A stretch of 16,524 nucleotides of DNA from an uncultured Bacillota bacterium. Lineage in GTDB: Bacteria; Bacillota_I; Bacilli_A; Izemoplasmatales; UBA1188. Position numbers and translations under genes: made by a program. Each line of letters opens with the position of its first letter. The stretch's first letter is position 1. The stretch covers positions 1 through 16,524 of the forward strand of contig ONMY01000263.1 in the NCBI GenBank assembly GCA_900318975.1, in the 5' to 3' direction. Under the pieces are notes generated by a model. The model was not told the origin of the DNA. It searched no databases and was given only the letters and a program-made list of their open reading frames with translations. Positions 1 to 8,615 of this stretch are shown here, in pieces.

Positions 1-10
1 CAATGAAAGA

Positions 11-709
11 ATGATACTGAAACCATGGGATAGTCTTCCAGACTATATGCGCGTGCCGGAGGTACGACCATATTACGATATATTAAAAAAACATCAGGTA
101 TCTCTTGTGTTAAAGAGGATATTCGACGTCATAGTGTCACTTATGATGCTTCTTGTGCTGTGGCCATTCATGATCTTGATTGCCATTGGAATAAAGCTGG
201 ACTCACCGGGATCGGCTTTATTTTTACAGGAGAGAGTCACTACCTATGGAAAGAGGTTCAAAATATGGAAATTCCGAACGATGGTCAATAATGCGGAAAA
301 AATTGGAACACAGGTAACTGTAAGCAATGACAGAAGAGTGACTAAGTTTGGAAGGTTTCTGAGAAGCACACGATTGGATGAAGTTCCACAGCTTGTAAAT
401 ATCTTGGTTGGAGATATGAGCTACGTGGGAACCAGGCCGGAAGTTATTAAGTATGTTGACCAGTACAAACCTGAGTTTTATGCGACACTGCTACTTCCAG
501 CAGGAGTAACAAGTGAGGCGAGCATTAGGTATAAAGATGAATATAAGTTACTTGATCAAGCAAAGGATGTAGATAAGGTTTATTTAGAGAAAGTGCTTCC
601 GGCTAAGATGGTGTGGAATCTTAACTCTATAGCAAGATTTTCGTTTGCACGAGAACTATTAACGATGATACGGACAGTATTAGCAGTACTTGGAAAAGAG
701 TATACATAG
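11..709 (+). CDS. Initiating undecaprenyl-phosphate sugar phosphotransferase (monotopic phosphoglycosyl transferase)
   Basis: This enzyme transfers a sugar-1-phosphate from a UDP-sugar to undecaprenyl phosphate, the first membrane step of repeat-unit assembly. The 232-residue protein has the small 'bacterial sugar transferase' layout (WcaJ C-terminal domain, PglC type). KRIFD is at 35-39, followed by one hydrophobic re-entrant helix (about 40-61). QERVTTYGKRFKIWKFRTM is at 73-91, the Asp-Glu catalytic pair at 123-124 in RLDEVPQ, and GTRPE at 140-144. It lacks the N-terminal multi-TM domain of long WcaJ proteins. The ATG at 11 overlaps a TGA at 12-14 in another frame (ATGA), so an upstream gene may end here by translational coupling; too little of it is visible to call. 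The sugar (Gal, Glc, GlcNAc or a diamino sugar) cannot be read from the sequence. Family is certain; substrate is unknown. Confidence 0.95.
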   Translation: MILKPWDSLPDYMRVPEVRPYYDILKKHQVSLVLKRIFDVIVSLMMLLVLWPFMILIAIGIKLDSPGSALFLQERVTTYGKRFKIWKFRTMVNNAEKIGTQVTVSNDRRVTKFGRFLRSTRLDEVPQLVNILVGDMSYVGTRPEVIKYVDQYKPEFYATLLLPAGVTSEASIRYKDEYKLLDQAKDVDKVYLEKVLPAKMVWNLNSIARFSFARELLTMIRTVLAVLGKEYT

Positions 710-711
710 TA

Positions 712-1323
712 ATGTGGAAAATCAGAGAGTTGAATGGCGGTGATCAAGTATATATCAGGGAGTTGGCAAACCTTCATAGCCGAGCATTCCCTGATTTTTT
801 TCTTACACAATTAGGTGAACCATTCCTACGAACACTTTATAAAGGATATCTGGACGATCCTGATTCCGGGATTATAGTTGCAGAGGAGAATAGAAGTTTA
901 TTAGGATTCATTGCTTATTCAAATGATTACCCGGGGTTTTATAAAAGACTGATTAAAGAAAGAATTGTGCAGTTTGCATTGTGTTCATTATTGGCAGTTC
1001 TTCGACATCCATCATTTATTAAGCGGATACTCAGTGCCTTCAAGAAGAGTGAATCAGTACAGAAAACAGAAAAATATGTGGAACTGGCATCTATCTGCGT
1101 TAACCCATTTATTGAAGGACGAGGTGTTGGATCAGGATTAATAAATCACTTGAAATCCAAGGTGGATTTTAATGAATATGCATATATAAATCTTGAGACA
1201 GATGCGGTAAATAATGAAAGAGCAATAGGCTTTTATGAAAAGAATGGTTTTGTCTTCTCTGGAATGTATACAACGCCGGAAGGACGAAAGATGAACGAAT
1301 ACAGATATTCTGAATCGGAATAA
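712..1323 (+). CDS. GNAT-family N-acetyltransferase
   Basis: A 203-residue GNAT-fold enzyme that should transfer acetyl from acetyl-CoA to an amine. The acetyl-CoA pyrophosphate loop is visible in NPFIEGRGVGSGL (131-143), preceded by the beta-4 strand ELASICV (124-130). The C-terminal NNERAIGFYEKNGF segment (167-180) is typical of GNAT motif B. A hydrophobic basic stretch at about 80-110 (many Leu, Ile and Lys) is longer than in minimal GNATs and could lie on the membrane. It starts 2 nt after the transferase stop, so the two are probably co-translated; an A/G-rich SD-like run lies inside the upstream gene end. From context I infer acetylation of an amino sugar, either at nucleotide-sugar level (as for WecD) or on the lipid-linked unit. 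A protein or antibiotic target cannot be excluded. Confidence 0.85.
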   Translation: MWKIRELNGGDQVYIRELANLHSRAFPDFFLTQLGEPFLRTLYKGYLDDPDSGIIVAEENRSLLGFIAYSNDYPGFYKRLIKERIVQFALCSLLAVLRHPSFIKRILSAFKKSESVQKTEKYVELASICVNPFIEGRGVGSGLINHLKSKVDFNEYAYINLETDAVNNERAIGFYEKNGFVFSGMYTTPEGRKMNEYRYSESE

Positions 1324-1356
1324 GCAACATACGGATATTGATATTGTAATGGAAGA

Positions 1357-2478
1357 ATGAAAAAAATATTGTATATATTAAACGTTGCTGATGGAGTAAA
1401 CTCTTTTTCCTTAAGCAGCATACTTGCAGCACAAAGAGTGGGACTTGACTTCCATTTGGCTGGGGATTTTAGTCAAACTACGCGGGAAAAATTGGATGAG
1501 GATGAGAATAAATACAGCATCCGTATACACCAAATAGATTTAGCTCGGTCACCATTCTCACTGAAAAATGTATCTGCTTATCGCCAGATAGTAGAGCTGA
1601 TTAATAAAGAAAAGTTTGATTATATACATTGTAATACTCCTGTTGGCGGGGTGCTCGGTAGGCTTGCCGGGATGAATGGGAGAGTAAAAAAAGTAATTTA
1701 TCAAGCGCATGGATTTCATTTCTATAAAGAAGCTCCAATTATAAACTGGATGTTGTACTGCCCGGTTGAAATGTTTCTCGCGAGAATAACAGATGCAATC
1801 ATAACTATTAATAGTGAGGACTATCAATTTGCATTAAAACATATGCATCCAAGGTCTTGTATATATTATGTTCCGGGGGTTGGCATTGAACTTGAACAAT
1901 GGAAAACACAATACAAATTAGGGATCAGAAGAGAATTAGGAATTAAACACGACGACTTCATTGTATTAGTTGTTGGAAGGCTTGAAAACAATAAAAACTG
2001 TAAAACAATTGTCGAAGCAATTAGTAAGATACAAACAAGAAGTGTCAAAGTTGTCTTTTGCGGAGATGGAGAAGATAAACAACAATTGCAAATGTTGGCT
2101 AAGGATTTGGATATTTCGGACCGGGTTTTATTTATCGGAAATAGAACGGATATGAATGATATCTATCATATTGCTGATTGCTTTGTATTGGCTTCTTTTA
2201 GAGAGGGACTATCAAGATCCATTATGGAGGCTATGGCGGTGGGATTGCCATGTGTTGTATCGGATATCCGAGGCAATAATGATTTGATAGACGAGAAGGG
2301 CGGCAAGCTTTTTGATCCGCATAATTCCAATGAACTGGCTATGTACTTAACTCAAATATATGAGTCAATTGACATGAGGATTGACATGGGTAAACACAAC
2401 ATAAAGAAGATAGAACAGTTTTCAATTTATACAATTGTTGAAAAGATGATAGATATCTATAAAACCCAGTTTCAGTAA
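1357..2478 (+). CDS. Glycosyltransferase family 4 (EpsD-like)
   Basis: A GT-B-fold retaining glycosyltransferase of 373 residues that would add a sugar to the undecaprenyl-linked intermediate at the cytoplasmic face. The acceptor domain contains QAHGFHFYKEAPIINW (116-131), followed by a CPVEMFLARITDAIITIN stretch (135-152). That combination is characteristic of the EpsD-like GT4 group. The donor domain has VVGRLENNKN (205-214), FCGDGED (234-240) and the E-x7-E nucleotide-sugar motif FREGLSRSIMEAM (E283 and E291). Length is normal. The ATG at 1357 has GGAAG (1351-1355) unusually close, only 1 nt away; the N-terminus MKKILYILNV is the standard beta-1 strand, so I keep this start. It lies 33 nt after the acetyltransferase. 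Donor and linkage are unknown. Confidence 0.93.
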   Translation: MKKILYILNVADGVNSFSLSSILAAQRVGLDFHLAGDFSQTTREKLDEDENKYSIRIHQIDLARSPFSLKNVSAYRQIVELINKEKFDYIHCNTPVGGVLGRLAGMNGRVKKVIYQAHGFHFYKEAPIINWMLYCPVEMFLARITDAIITINSEDYQFALKHMHPRSCIYYVPGVGIELEQWKTQYKLGIRRELGIKHDDFIVLVVGRLENNKNCKTIVEAISKIQTRSVKVVFCGDGEDKQQLQMLAKDLDISDRVLFIGNRTDMNDIYHIADCFVLASFREGLSRSIMEAMAVGLPCVVSDIRGNNDLIDEKGGKLFDPHNSNELAMYLTQIYESIDMRIDMGKHNIKKIEQFSIYTIVEKMIDIYKTQFQ

Positions 2479-2561
2479 AACTTGAGATTCTTTGTTAAAT
2501 TGAGATATGCGATGGATTACTAGACAAGACTGTAGACATTAAATTCCGTAAGAGTATAGTT

Positions 2562-2566
2562 GGAGG
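2562..2566 (+). promoter_or_regulatory. Shine-Dalgarno GGAGG with long spacing
   Basis: GGAGG is the strongest SD-like site before the gene at 2580, but 13 nt separate it from the ATG, more than the usual 5-10. No in-frame ATG, GTG or TTG lies between, so the ATG at 2580 stands. Translation may be weaker than the motif suggests. Confidence 0.5.
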
Positions 2567-2579
2567 ATTATTTAGATTT

Positions 2580-3704
2580 ATGGGGAAAAAAGTATGTATT
2601 ATCCGCTCAAACCCAGTACGTCCAGATTCCCGTGTTGAAAAGGAAGCCTGGACTTTATTAAAAGCAGGATATGACGTGCGTATCTTATCATGGGATAGAG
2701 ACAGCGATCATGATGAGCAAAATGGATTTATTTCTGTGGCAGATACGTGTATCCCTATTACATGGCTTGGATACAAAGCAGCATTTAATCAAGGGATGAA
2801 GAGCCTAAAGCCATATCTAAAGTTTCAATTTCATATGCGGAAATGGCTTGATAAACATAAAGAAGAAATAGATATTATACATGCATGTGATTTCGATACT
2901 GCTTTTTTTTCACAAAGCAAATCGAAAGGAAAGAGATTTGTCTTTGACATATTTGATTTTTTGTATGGTGAGCCAAAATCTATTTTGCAAAAAGCTGTCA
3001 GAAGAGCACAGTTAAACATAATAAATAGAGCAGATGCGACCATAATATGCACAGAGGAAAGAAAAGAGCAAATAAGAGAGGCGCATCCTAAACGCCTTGT
3101 TATTATTCATAACACCCCCTTCATCGAACAACTTCAAAAGAATAGCGGCTTAAATTTTAAGAGTAGTACATCAAAAATAAAAGTAGCATATGTTGGAATA
3201 TTAGCCGATGAACGCCTATTAACTGCAATCGGAAAAGTGCTTTCAAATAGAAATGATATAGAGTTGCATATTGGAGGGTTTGGCCCTTTAGAATCTCTTT
3301 TTGAAGAATTATCTAATAAATGTAGTAATATATTTTACTATGGAAGAATTCCCTACAGCCAAACATTAGAGCTGGAAAGCAAATGTGACTTAATGACCGC
3401 GATTTATGACCCATCTATTGAGAATTGTCGTAGGGCTGCGCCTAATAAGTTTTATGAAAGTTTAATGTTGGGAAAACCGGTCCTAATGACAAGAGGAACC
3501 GGGATGTCGAATGTAGTTGAACAGAATAATTTGGGAGAACTGATTGAATTTAGCGAAGAAGGGTTTGAAAAGGGATTGGATAGATTAATTAGTCGAAAAG
3601 AAGAATGGCCGGAAATATCTAATCGAATGAGGGCGATATATAACGAAAAATATAGTTGGGAGGAAATGAAAAGGCGTTTAGTCGAACTGTATTCGCAATT
3701 ATAG
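2580..3704 (+). CDS. Glycosyltransferase family 4-like (GT-B fold)
   Basis: A 374-residue GT-B glycosyltransferase, probably acting on the lipid-linked repeat unit. The N-terminal Rossmann-like domain begins KKVCIIRSNPVRPDSRVEK (3-21), with a basic loop that could contact undecaprenyl-phosphate. IIHACDFDTAF (99-109) marks the acceptor-domain core. The donor domain shows KVAYVGILADERLL (201-214), ELHIGGFGPLES (228-239) and APNKFYESLMLGKPVLM (287-303). In the last segment the usual EGxP...E motif is replaced by AAPNKFYE, as in the GT4 subgroup where the Lys/Glu pair binds the donor. The gene follows a 101-nt spacer in which I see no convincing promoter or terminator. It ends 19 nt before the next GT4. 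Sugar specificity cannot be assigned. Confidence 0.88.
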   Translation: MGKKVCIIRSNPVRPDSRVEKEAWTLLKAGYDVRILSWDRDSDHDEQNGFISVADTCIPITWLGYKAAFNQGMKSLKPYLKFQFHMRKWLDKHKEEIDIIHACDFDTAFFSQSKSKGKRFVFDIFDFLYGEPKSILQKAVRRAQLNIINRADATIICTEERKEQIREAHPKRLVIIHNTPFIEQLQKNSGLNFKSSTSKIKVAYVGILADERLLTAIGKVLSNRNDIELHIGGFGPLESLFEELSNKCSNIFYYGRIPYSQTLELESKCDLMTAIYDPSIENCRRAAPNKFYESLMLGKPVLMTRGTGMSNVVEQNNLGELIEFSEEGFEKGLDRLISRKEEWPEISNRMRAIYNEKYSWEEMKRRLVELYSQL

Positions 3705-3723
3705 AAGAATAGAGAGTGTACAC

Positions 3724-4869
3724 ATGAAAAAAGTAGGAATTCTGGTTAATTCAATAGGATTTGGAGGAAATGAAAGAAGTGCAGTCAATATTGCGGCAGC
3801 AGTTAGTGATCGCTTTGATGTCACTATCATAATACAAGAAGATTGTGGTAATCATTACGGATATAAGGGAAAAGTTATAAATCTAAATACGCCCTGTGCA
3901 CAATCAAAAGTAGGGAAAATCCTTAATTCTTTTCGGCGCATAAATAGATTGAATAGAATAATCAAGGAAGAAAAACTAGAAACAATATTTATCATTTTGC
4001 CAGTTTCCAATCCCATTAATTATATGATCTTCAGATGTAAAAAAATAGTATCGTGTAGAGACTGTGGAGATCTGATTAGGCGAACTGACAAGTACATTAG
4101 AATGGCAAATAACTCAGACATTATAGTATGTAATTCTAAGTATCAAGCTGATTATATAACAAAGCAAGCGCCATCACTTGCTGCGAAAACCACTGCTATT
4201 TATAACATTATAGATATAAATAGGATACATGCGTTAAAAGACGATGATATTGAGGAGTCGGTAAAACTCTTTATGAGTGGAAAAAAATGTGTCATAAGCT
4301 CGGGAAGATTTGCAAATGCAAAGGGGCTATGTAATCTGCTGAAAGCATTTTCAATAGTCAAACAACGAAACAAGAACGCCCGATTGATCATGATTGGAGA
4401 TGGAGAATTAAGAGGAAATATTGAGAAACTTATTAAAGAATTAAACATTGAGAATAATGTCCTCTTGCTGGGATTTAAAGATAATCCCTTTAAATACATT
4501 GCGAAAGCAGATGTTTTTATTCTCCCATCTCTGTATGAAGGGTTTCCGAATACGTTAATTGAAGCAATGGCATGCGGGACTCCGGTGATTGCGGCAGATT
4601 GTCCATCTGGACCTGGTGAGATACTCGATGGAAAAGCAATTAAAAAGAACAAAATAACGAAATATGGGATTTTGTTAAGGTGCTTTAATGAGAATAATAC
4701 ATCATGGAAGCCTGATGATGTGACATCGGAACACTATGAAATGGCCAACGCCATTGAGCGTTTACTGAACGATCCTGAGCTTTCAGCAGAACTGGCATAT
4801 AATGCATCGATGAGAGTAAGCGATTTTAGTTCTGATAAGATTTCTTGCAAATGGCATGATATATTGTAA
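3724..4869 (+). CDS. Glycosyltransferase family 4
   Basis: Third GT4 enzyme in a row, 381 residues, for repeat-unit assembly at the inner leaflet. Visible features are the glycine-rich N-terminal loop NSIGFGGNERSAVNIA (9-24), SSGRFANAKGLCNLLKAF (192-209), IMIGDGELRGNIEKL (222-236), and a textbook E-x7-E donor motif YEGFPNTLIEAMACGTPVIA (E272 and E280) followed by DCPSGPGEIL. The DCPSGPGEIL ending is common in the GT4 subgroup acting on GalNAc or GlcNAc-type donors, but I would not assign a sugar from that. The SD is weak (GAGAG near 3711). Spacing to neighbours is 19 nt upstream and 28 nt downstream, consistent with one operon. Confidence 0.94.
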   Translation: MKKVGILVNSIGFGGNERSAVNIAAAVSDRFDVTIIIQEDCGNHYGYKGKVINLNTPCAQSKVGKILNSFRRINRLNRIIKEEKLETIFIILPVSNPINYMIFRCKKIVSCRDCGDLIRRTDKYIRMANNSDIIVCNSKYQADYITKQAPSLAAKTTAIYNIIDINRIHALKDDDIEESVKLFMSGKKCVISSGRFANAKGLCNLLKAFSIVKQRNKNARLIMIGDGELRGNIEKLIKELNIENNVLLLGFKDNPFKYIAKADVFILPSLYEGFPNTLIEAMACGTPVIAADCPSGPGEILDGKAIKKNKITKYGILLRCFNENNTSWKPDDVTSEHYEMANAIERLLNDPELSAELAYNASMRVSDFSSDKISCKWHDIL

Positions 4870-4897
4870 AAATAGAAGCAGAATAGGCCACTGATAA

Positions 4898-5932
4898 ATG
4901 AAGAAAAGAATATATTTAACCGTAGATACTGAGTGCCATGATATTAATAAACTAAATGAGTATATAACCGGGAAGACGAAAAAGGGTATCTTTGGACTGG
5001 AAAGAATTTTGCAATTAGGACAAGAACTTGGCGTCCCAATAAATGTCTTTTTAGATATTCCTGAGCACCATAGGTATGGGGATGATTACACAAACTCGTT
5101 GATTCAATTAATTAGAAAATATGATCAACCAATATTTCTTCATGTGCATCCAGATTATATAGCAGATCCTGGTAGAAAACACTTGTGGGAGTATTCAAAA
5201 GATGAGCAGAAAGAAATATTAAGTCAATCTGTTTTAGATTACAGGCGATTTTGTGGTGAACACGGAAGAATTATATTCAGGGCAGGAGCATGGGGAGTAA
5301 ACAAAGAAACCTACGAGGTTCTGTCAGAACTATGCACCGAAATGAATATAGCGGAAATTGTTGATTTATCATATGTCTATCATAGTAGATGGAGATGCCA
5401 TCTTGGATATGATGAACTGGGGGTAGCAAATAGGTCGACAAAATATAAAGGCATAACAGTATTACCCAATACTACTTATATTGGGTTTGATTATTTTGGG
5501 AAAAAGTATGCGTTTGAATTGTGCGTTCCTAACAAAAGCTTTCATGAATTTAAAGAAGTAATCGATCAAAATGAGCTTAGTAATATTACATATACAATGC
5601 ACTCATGGGATTTTATAAAAAGATGGTTTTTTATTCCAGGGCATATAGCTGGTGATGAACTGCAGATCAAAGTGTTCAAAAAATGTGTAGCATATGCCAA
5701 GAAAAAAGGATACGTGTTTAGTGACTTGAGAGACTTTTGCTTAACAGATGAAAATGATCAATGTATCAATCTGTGTGAAAGCCTTACGGGAAAAATCAGG
5801 TGTATTTGGTATAACTATTTGAGATTTGCAGATACAGGCAGATCATTTAAAAAATATGCATTTTTATACTTTCTACCGTTAATCATTTGTTTGATATTAA
5901 TAATTGCATTCGTCATTATAATCATTTTTTGA
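4898..5932 (+). CDS. Polysaccharide-deacetylase-like protein with C-terminal membrane anchor
   Basis: A 344-residue protein with NodB/CE4-like motifs in order: TVDTE (8-12, metal and base Asp), LHVHPD (81-86, motif 2 with H-x-H rather than the usual H-x3-4-H), RAGAWG (128-133, matching R-x-P-Y-G) and MHSWDF (234-239). Family members hydrolyse N- or O-acetyl groups on glycans using a metal. There is no signal peptide. The only membrane segment is at the extreme C-terminus (321-344), preceded by the basic stretch RSFKKY (315-320). This makes it tail-anchored, with the catalytic domain probably in the cytoplasm, so I infer action on the lipid-linked unit before flipping. The altered motif 2 leaves open a different hydrolase or an inactive paralogue. 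It sits directly before wzy. Confidence 0.78.
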   Translation: MKKRIYLTVDTECHDINKLNEYITGKTKKGIFGLERILQLGQELGVPINVFLDIPEHHRYGDDYTNSLIQLIRKYDQPIFLHVHPDYIADPGRKHLWEYSKDEQKEILSQSVLDYRRFCGEHGRIIFRAGAWGVNKETYEVLSELCTEMNIAEIVDLSYVYHSRWRCHLGYDELGVANRSTKYKGITVLPNTTYIGFDYFGKKYAFELCVPNKSFHEFKEVIDQNELSNITYTMHSWDFIKRWFFIPGHIAGDELQIKVFKKCVAYAKKKGYVFSDLRDFCLTDENDQCINLCESLTGKIRCIWYNYLRFADTGRSFKKYAFLYFLPLIICLILIIAFVIIIIF

Positions 5933-5980
5933 CAATAATGGTTTTCATATAGTATGTTTGATGCTTTCAGGTAAGGGAAA

Positions 5981-7261
5981 ATGAAATCTTCATTTATTAG
6001 GATAAATAACGAATCTATAATTGGAAATATATTATTAATAGAATCGCTATATAAGATTTGTCAGGTTTCGTGTGTTATTCTCATTATCTATTACTGTTGG
6101 TATGTAGAGGCATTCGGAAACCAGCCGGTAATAGTGTATGGATCTTTTTTACTGATGAGCGCATGCTTATTATTAATACATAGCTTAACTAATGAAATAC
6201 GGGTCGGAGAGATTCCCTTTGGAATTTGGAACTATACTCTTGTGATAGCTTATTCTCTTATAGTTGGGACTTTTGTTTCTTATGATTATGGGGCACTCTT
6301 ACATGCTGTTAGACAATACCTGATATTTTTTGTTATTGTTTATGCTTTTTGTGTTGTTTCAAATCATACGGGGGCTTACGAATGGATATTAGTATCAATT
6401 AACGTTGCTATCTTAATATGTTGTGTGCATTTATCGTTTTTTGGACATCATTATTCGGCTAACAGAATTGTGCTTTCCAGTAATAGTAATCCTAATATAT
6501 TAGGTTCTTTGTTAAACTTAGGCCTATTTTCAATTGTGTATAGAACAAGATTTAGACTAATACCTTTTCTCATAGCAATACCTCAGGTTTGGTTTGTCTT
6601 TTACAATGTTGTAATGACAGGTTCAAGGAAAAGTTTCATTGTATCAATTGCAATATTGATTATTTGGTCATTTGCAATGGCAACGCAAGTGTTTAGAAAT
6701 GGTAGCGCTGAACTAAGGACTTTGTTTATTCTAGTTCTAGTATGTGGTTTATTAGCGTTCTATTACTTTTATGGAACATTTATTATAAATACTGAAGTTA
6801 TAGCGAGAATGGGTACGATGGGAAACGAGGAATCAAATAGTGCAAGGATTGTAATGTATAAAGAAGCTTACAGAATATTTACAAAAAAGCCACTATTTGG
6901 AGGTGGGCTTGACCAGTATCGTTATTGGTCAGCACGAGGAGGGTATTCTCATTCAACATATGCAGAAGCTATTGCCGATTTTGGCTTAATCGGATCAATC
7001 CTATATTTTATGCCGTTTGTATTTACGATCCTTCAAACCATTGCACTTGTCATATATAACCGAAATTATCACTGTATTCTTATTTTGGGATTATGTTTGA
7101 TAGAACTCTTTTTGGGGACTGTTCAAATATGGTTTTTTGAAATGGTGCATATTTTTACATGGGGAATTATCTTCATTATTATTCACCATGACTATAGAAC
7201 TGATAAGAGTACAGAAACCTATGCTAATGTTTTTAGGAGATGTAGGTATGTCAAGCATTAA
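5981..7261 (+). CDS. wzy: Wzy-type polysaccharide polymerase / O-antigen ligase family
   Basis: A 426-residue integral membrane protein with about ten hydrophobic segments. It carries the Wzy_C / O-antigen-ligase signature: FGGGLDQYR near residue 306, then YSHSTYAEAIADFGLIG near 323-339, in the large outside loop before the last helices. Wzy links lipid-borne repeat units into polymer on the outer face of the membrane. It is the only polymerase candidate here and is accompanied by a Wzx gene at 14002. AAGGGAA (5973-5979) serves as SD. The 3' end overlaps the next gene by 14 nt. As usual for Wzy, sequence conservation outside the signature is low, so the linkage formed cannot be predicted. Ligase rather than polymerase activity is the alternative, less likely in this context. 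Confidence 0.88.
   Translation: MKSSFIRINNESIIGNILLIESLYKICQVSCVILIIYYCWYVEAFGNQPVIVYGSFLLMSACLLLIHSLTNEIRVGEIPFGIWNYTLVIAYSLIVGTFVSYDYGALLHAVRQYLIFFVIVYAFCVVSNHTGAYEWILVSINVAILICCVHLSFFGHHYSANRIVLSSNSNPNILGSLLNLGLFSIVYRTRFRLIPFLIAIPQVWFVFYNVVMTGSRKSFIVSIAILIIWSFAMATQVFRNGSAELRTLFILVLVCGLLAFYYFYGTFIINTEVIARMGTMGNEESNSARIVMYKEAYRIFTKKPLFGGGLDQYRYWSARGGYSHSTYAEAIADFGLIGSILYFMPFVFTILQTIALVIYNRNYHCILILGLCLIELFLGTVQIWFFEMVHIFTWGIIFIIIHHDYRTDKSTETYANVFRRCRYVKH
7235..7240 (+). promoter_or_regulatory. Shine-Dalgarno AGGAGA deciding the ATP-grasp start
   Basis: AGGAGA ends 7 nt before ATG 7248, near-ideal spacing. It supports 7248 rather than the in-frame ATG at 7137, which has no SD and would encode 37 extra residues read inside wzy. 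Confidence 0.75.
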
Positions 7262-8144
7262 TTCGATAATTGAAAAAATAAAGCACCCCACAAAAGCAAT
7301 TATTCCATTAGACTCTTTACGATTAATAGATTGGATGCCGGATGTATTGTTTGCTAAATTAGCTTTTCGAGGTGAATTGGGACAAAAACTGAATTTAGAG
7401 AATCCAAAAACATTTAATGAGAAACTACAGTGGCTTAAGCTTTATAATCATAAAACGGAGTATATAGATTTTGTTGATAAGTTAAAAGCAAAGAGCATTG
7501 TTGGGAATCTCGTTGGTAGTCAGTATATTGTGCCATTATATGGGCATTGGAATACTGCTGATGAGATAGCTTTTGAAAAACTCCCTGACAGGTTTGTATT
7601 GAAATGCAACCATGATCAAGGGAGCGTAATCTTGGTTAGTGACAAAAATAAAATTAATAAGAAAAATGTAATTGATGTTTTGAATAAAAAACTTAAAAGG
7701 AATAACTTCTATGGATGTAGGGAGTATCCATACAAATACATAAAGCCAGAGGTGTATGCAGAAGAATACTTAGGATCAAACATAATTGACTATAAATTTT
7801 ACTGCTTTAATGGAGAACCCAAATTTCTGTATTGCGGACAGGGATTAACAGAAGATCATTCATTGAAGATAGATTTCTTTGACTTGGACTGGAATATAAT
7901 GCCATTCTATCGTACAGATTATGGACGATTAGGTAATATTCCAAAGCCATTACGCTTTGATGAGATGATTGAAATATCAAAAAGACTTAGCCGGGATATA
8001 CCTTTTGTAAGGATTGATTTATTCGAAGTTAATGGGAAAGTGTATTTTTCGGAGTTTACTTTATGTCCTGCAGCAGGATTTATGCCATTTGTTCCTAAGG
8101 AATACGATCAGATAATAGGAGAATGGCTGGAATTACCTTATTAA
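7248..8144 (+). CDS. TupA-like ATP-grasp enzyme
   Basis: A 298-residue protein of the TupA-like ATP-grasp family. Members are thought to ligate an amino acid or similar acid to a sugar carboxylate in polymers such as teichuronopeptide; the reaction here is inferred. ATP-grasp features are RFVLKCNHDQGSVI (115-128), YAEEYLGSN (160-168), DYKFYCFNGEPKFL (181-194), and the metal/ATP-binding end PFVRIDLFEVNG then KVYFSEFTLCPAAGF (252-278). The N-terminus has the typical NPKTFNEKLQWLKLY helix (52-66). I chose ATG 7248 for its AGGAGA site and because the upstream extension is only a frame-shifted read of wzy. The start overlaps wzy by 14 nt, so coupling is likely. The stop is followed at once by the decayed group II intron. 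If family precedent holds, the repeat unit should contain a uronic acid. Confidence 0.85.
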   Translation: MSSINSIIEKIKHPTKAIIPLDSLRLIDWMPDVLFAKLAFRGELGQKLNLENPKTFNEKLQWLKLYNHKTEYIDFVDKLKAKSIVGNLVGSQYIVPLYGHWNTADEIAFEKLPDRFVLKCNHDQGSVILVSDKNKINKKNVIDVLNKKLKRNNFYGCREYPYKYIKPEVYAEEYLGSNIIDYKFYCFNGEPKFLYCGQGLTEDHSLKIDFFDLDWNIMPFYRTDYGRLGNIPKPLRFDEMIEISKRLSRDIPFVRIDLFEVNGKVYFSEFTLCPAAGFMPFVPKEYDQIIGEWLELPY

Positions 8145-8588
8145 ACTTCATTAAGCGACTTCAACGTAAGTATTTAACCTTTAGATAATGGAAAAAAGTA
8201 GAACTACACTTTCGTTTTGAAATATTCGATATTTAGCTTTACGCATTAACGTGCTAAGAACCAAAAACGGTTGGATTCATGCAGAACGAAACACTAGAAA
8301 GAAGCGAGTTGCAAGAGGCAGCGTGTAAGAACTTCATCTAGGAGATCAAGAGCGTGCGGACAAGTAGAAGGGCCAATCAAATGTATTGAGGGTAATACCT
8401 TTGTTACGGCATCAGTCACAGTTTCCAGAGTTTACAATCTCTCAAAAATACAGAGCCGAAAGAAAACTATTCTATTGGCTGAATTAGTATAGCAAAAGAG
8501 ACTTTACACATGGGAACAATTTAACGGCGTACTTGAGAATTATCCATTAGCTAACGCACCGCAGATTTATGTCAATATATATCGATAA
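8145..8588 (+). pseudogene. Decayed group II intron reverse transcriptase/maturase, C-terminal fragment
   Basis: No frame is open throughout, but the three frames read in turn give the C-terminal half of an LtrA-type intron-encoded protein. The clearest pieces, in order, are as follows. (1) LRTKNGWIHAERNTRKKRV (8254-8310), matching the end of the RT domain after its FLGFTH-type segment. (2) ACKNFI-stop-EIKSVRTS (8318-8365). (3) CYGISHSFQSL (8402-8434), matching the YYGITDNF type. (4) KYRAERKLFYWLN (8446-8484), matching the KLLFKWLNRRSQ type. (5) QKRLYTWEQFNGVLENYPL (8493-8549), then ANAPQIYVNIYR and TAA at 8586-8588, matching the maturase C-terminus. In-frame stops and at least four frame changes show it is dead. 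Similarity in 8145-8220 is weak. The catalytic YADD region and all RNA domains upstream are missing, so the copy is 5'-truncated. Recognition is from memory of the family, not alignment. Confidence 0.75.
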
Positions 8589-8615
8589 TATTAGAAGATA
8601 GATTAGACCTATAAG

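Noticed and set aside
1..14. End of an upstream gene (ATG AAA GAA TGA in the third frame).
   Set aside because: An ATGA overlap with the first gene is plausible, but three codons cannot identify or confirm a gene.
4200..4652. 150-residue open frame on the - strand.
   Set aside because: It is antisense to the conserved donor domain of a clear GT4 gene, with no SD or recognisable motifs.
7137..7247. In-frame N-terminal extension of the ATP-grasp protein by 37 residues.
   Set aside because: No SD before 7137, the stretch is wholly inside wzy in another frame, and AGGAGA is ideally placed for ATG 7248.
8354..8358. GTGCG as a possible group II intron 5' end.
   Set aside because: It falls inside the decayed maturase coding region, downstream of RT-domain residues, so it cannot be the start of the same intron.
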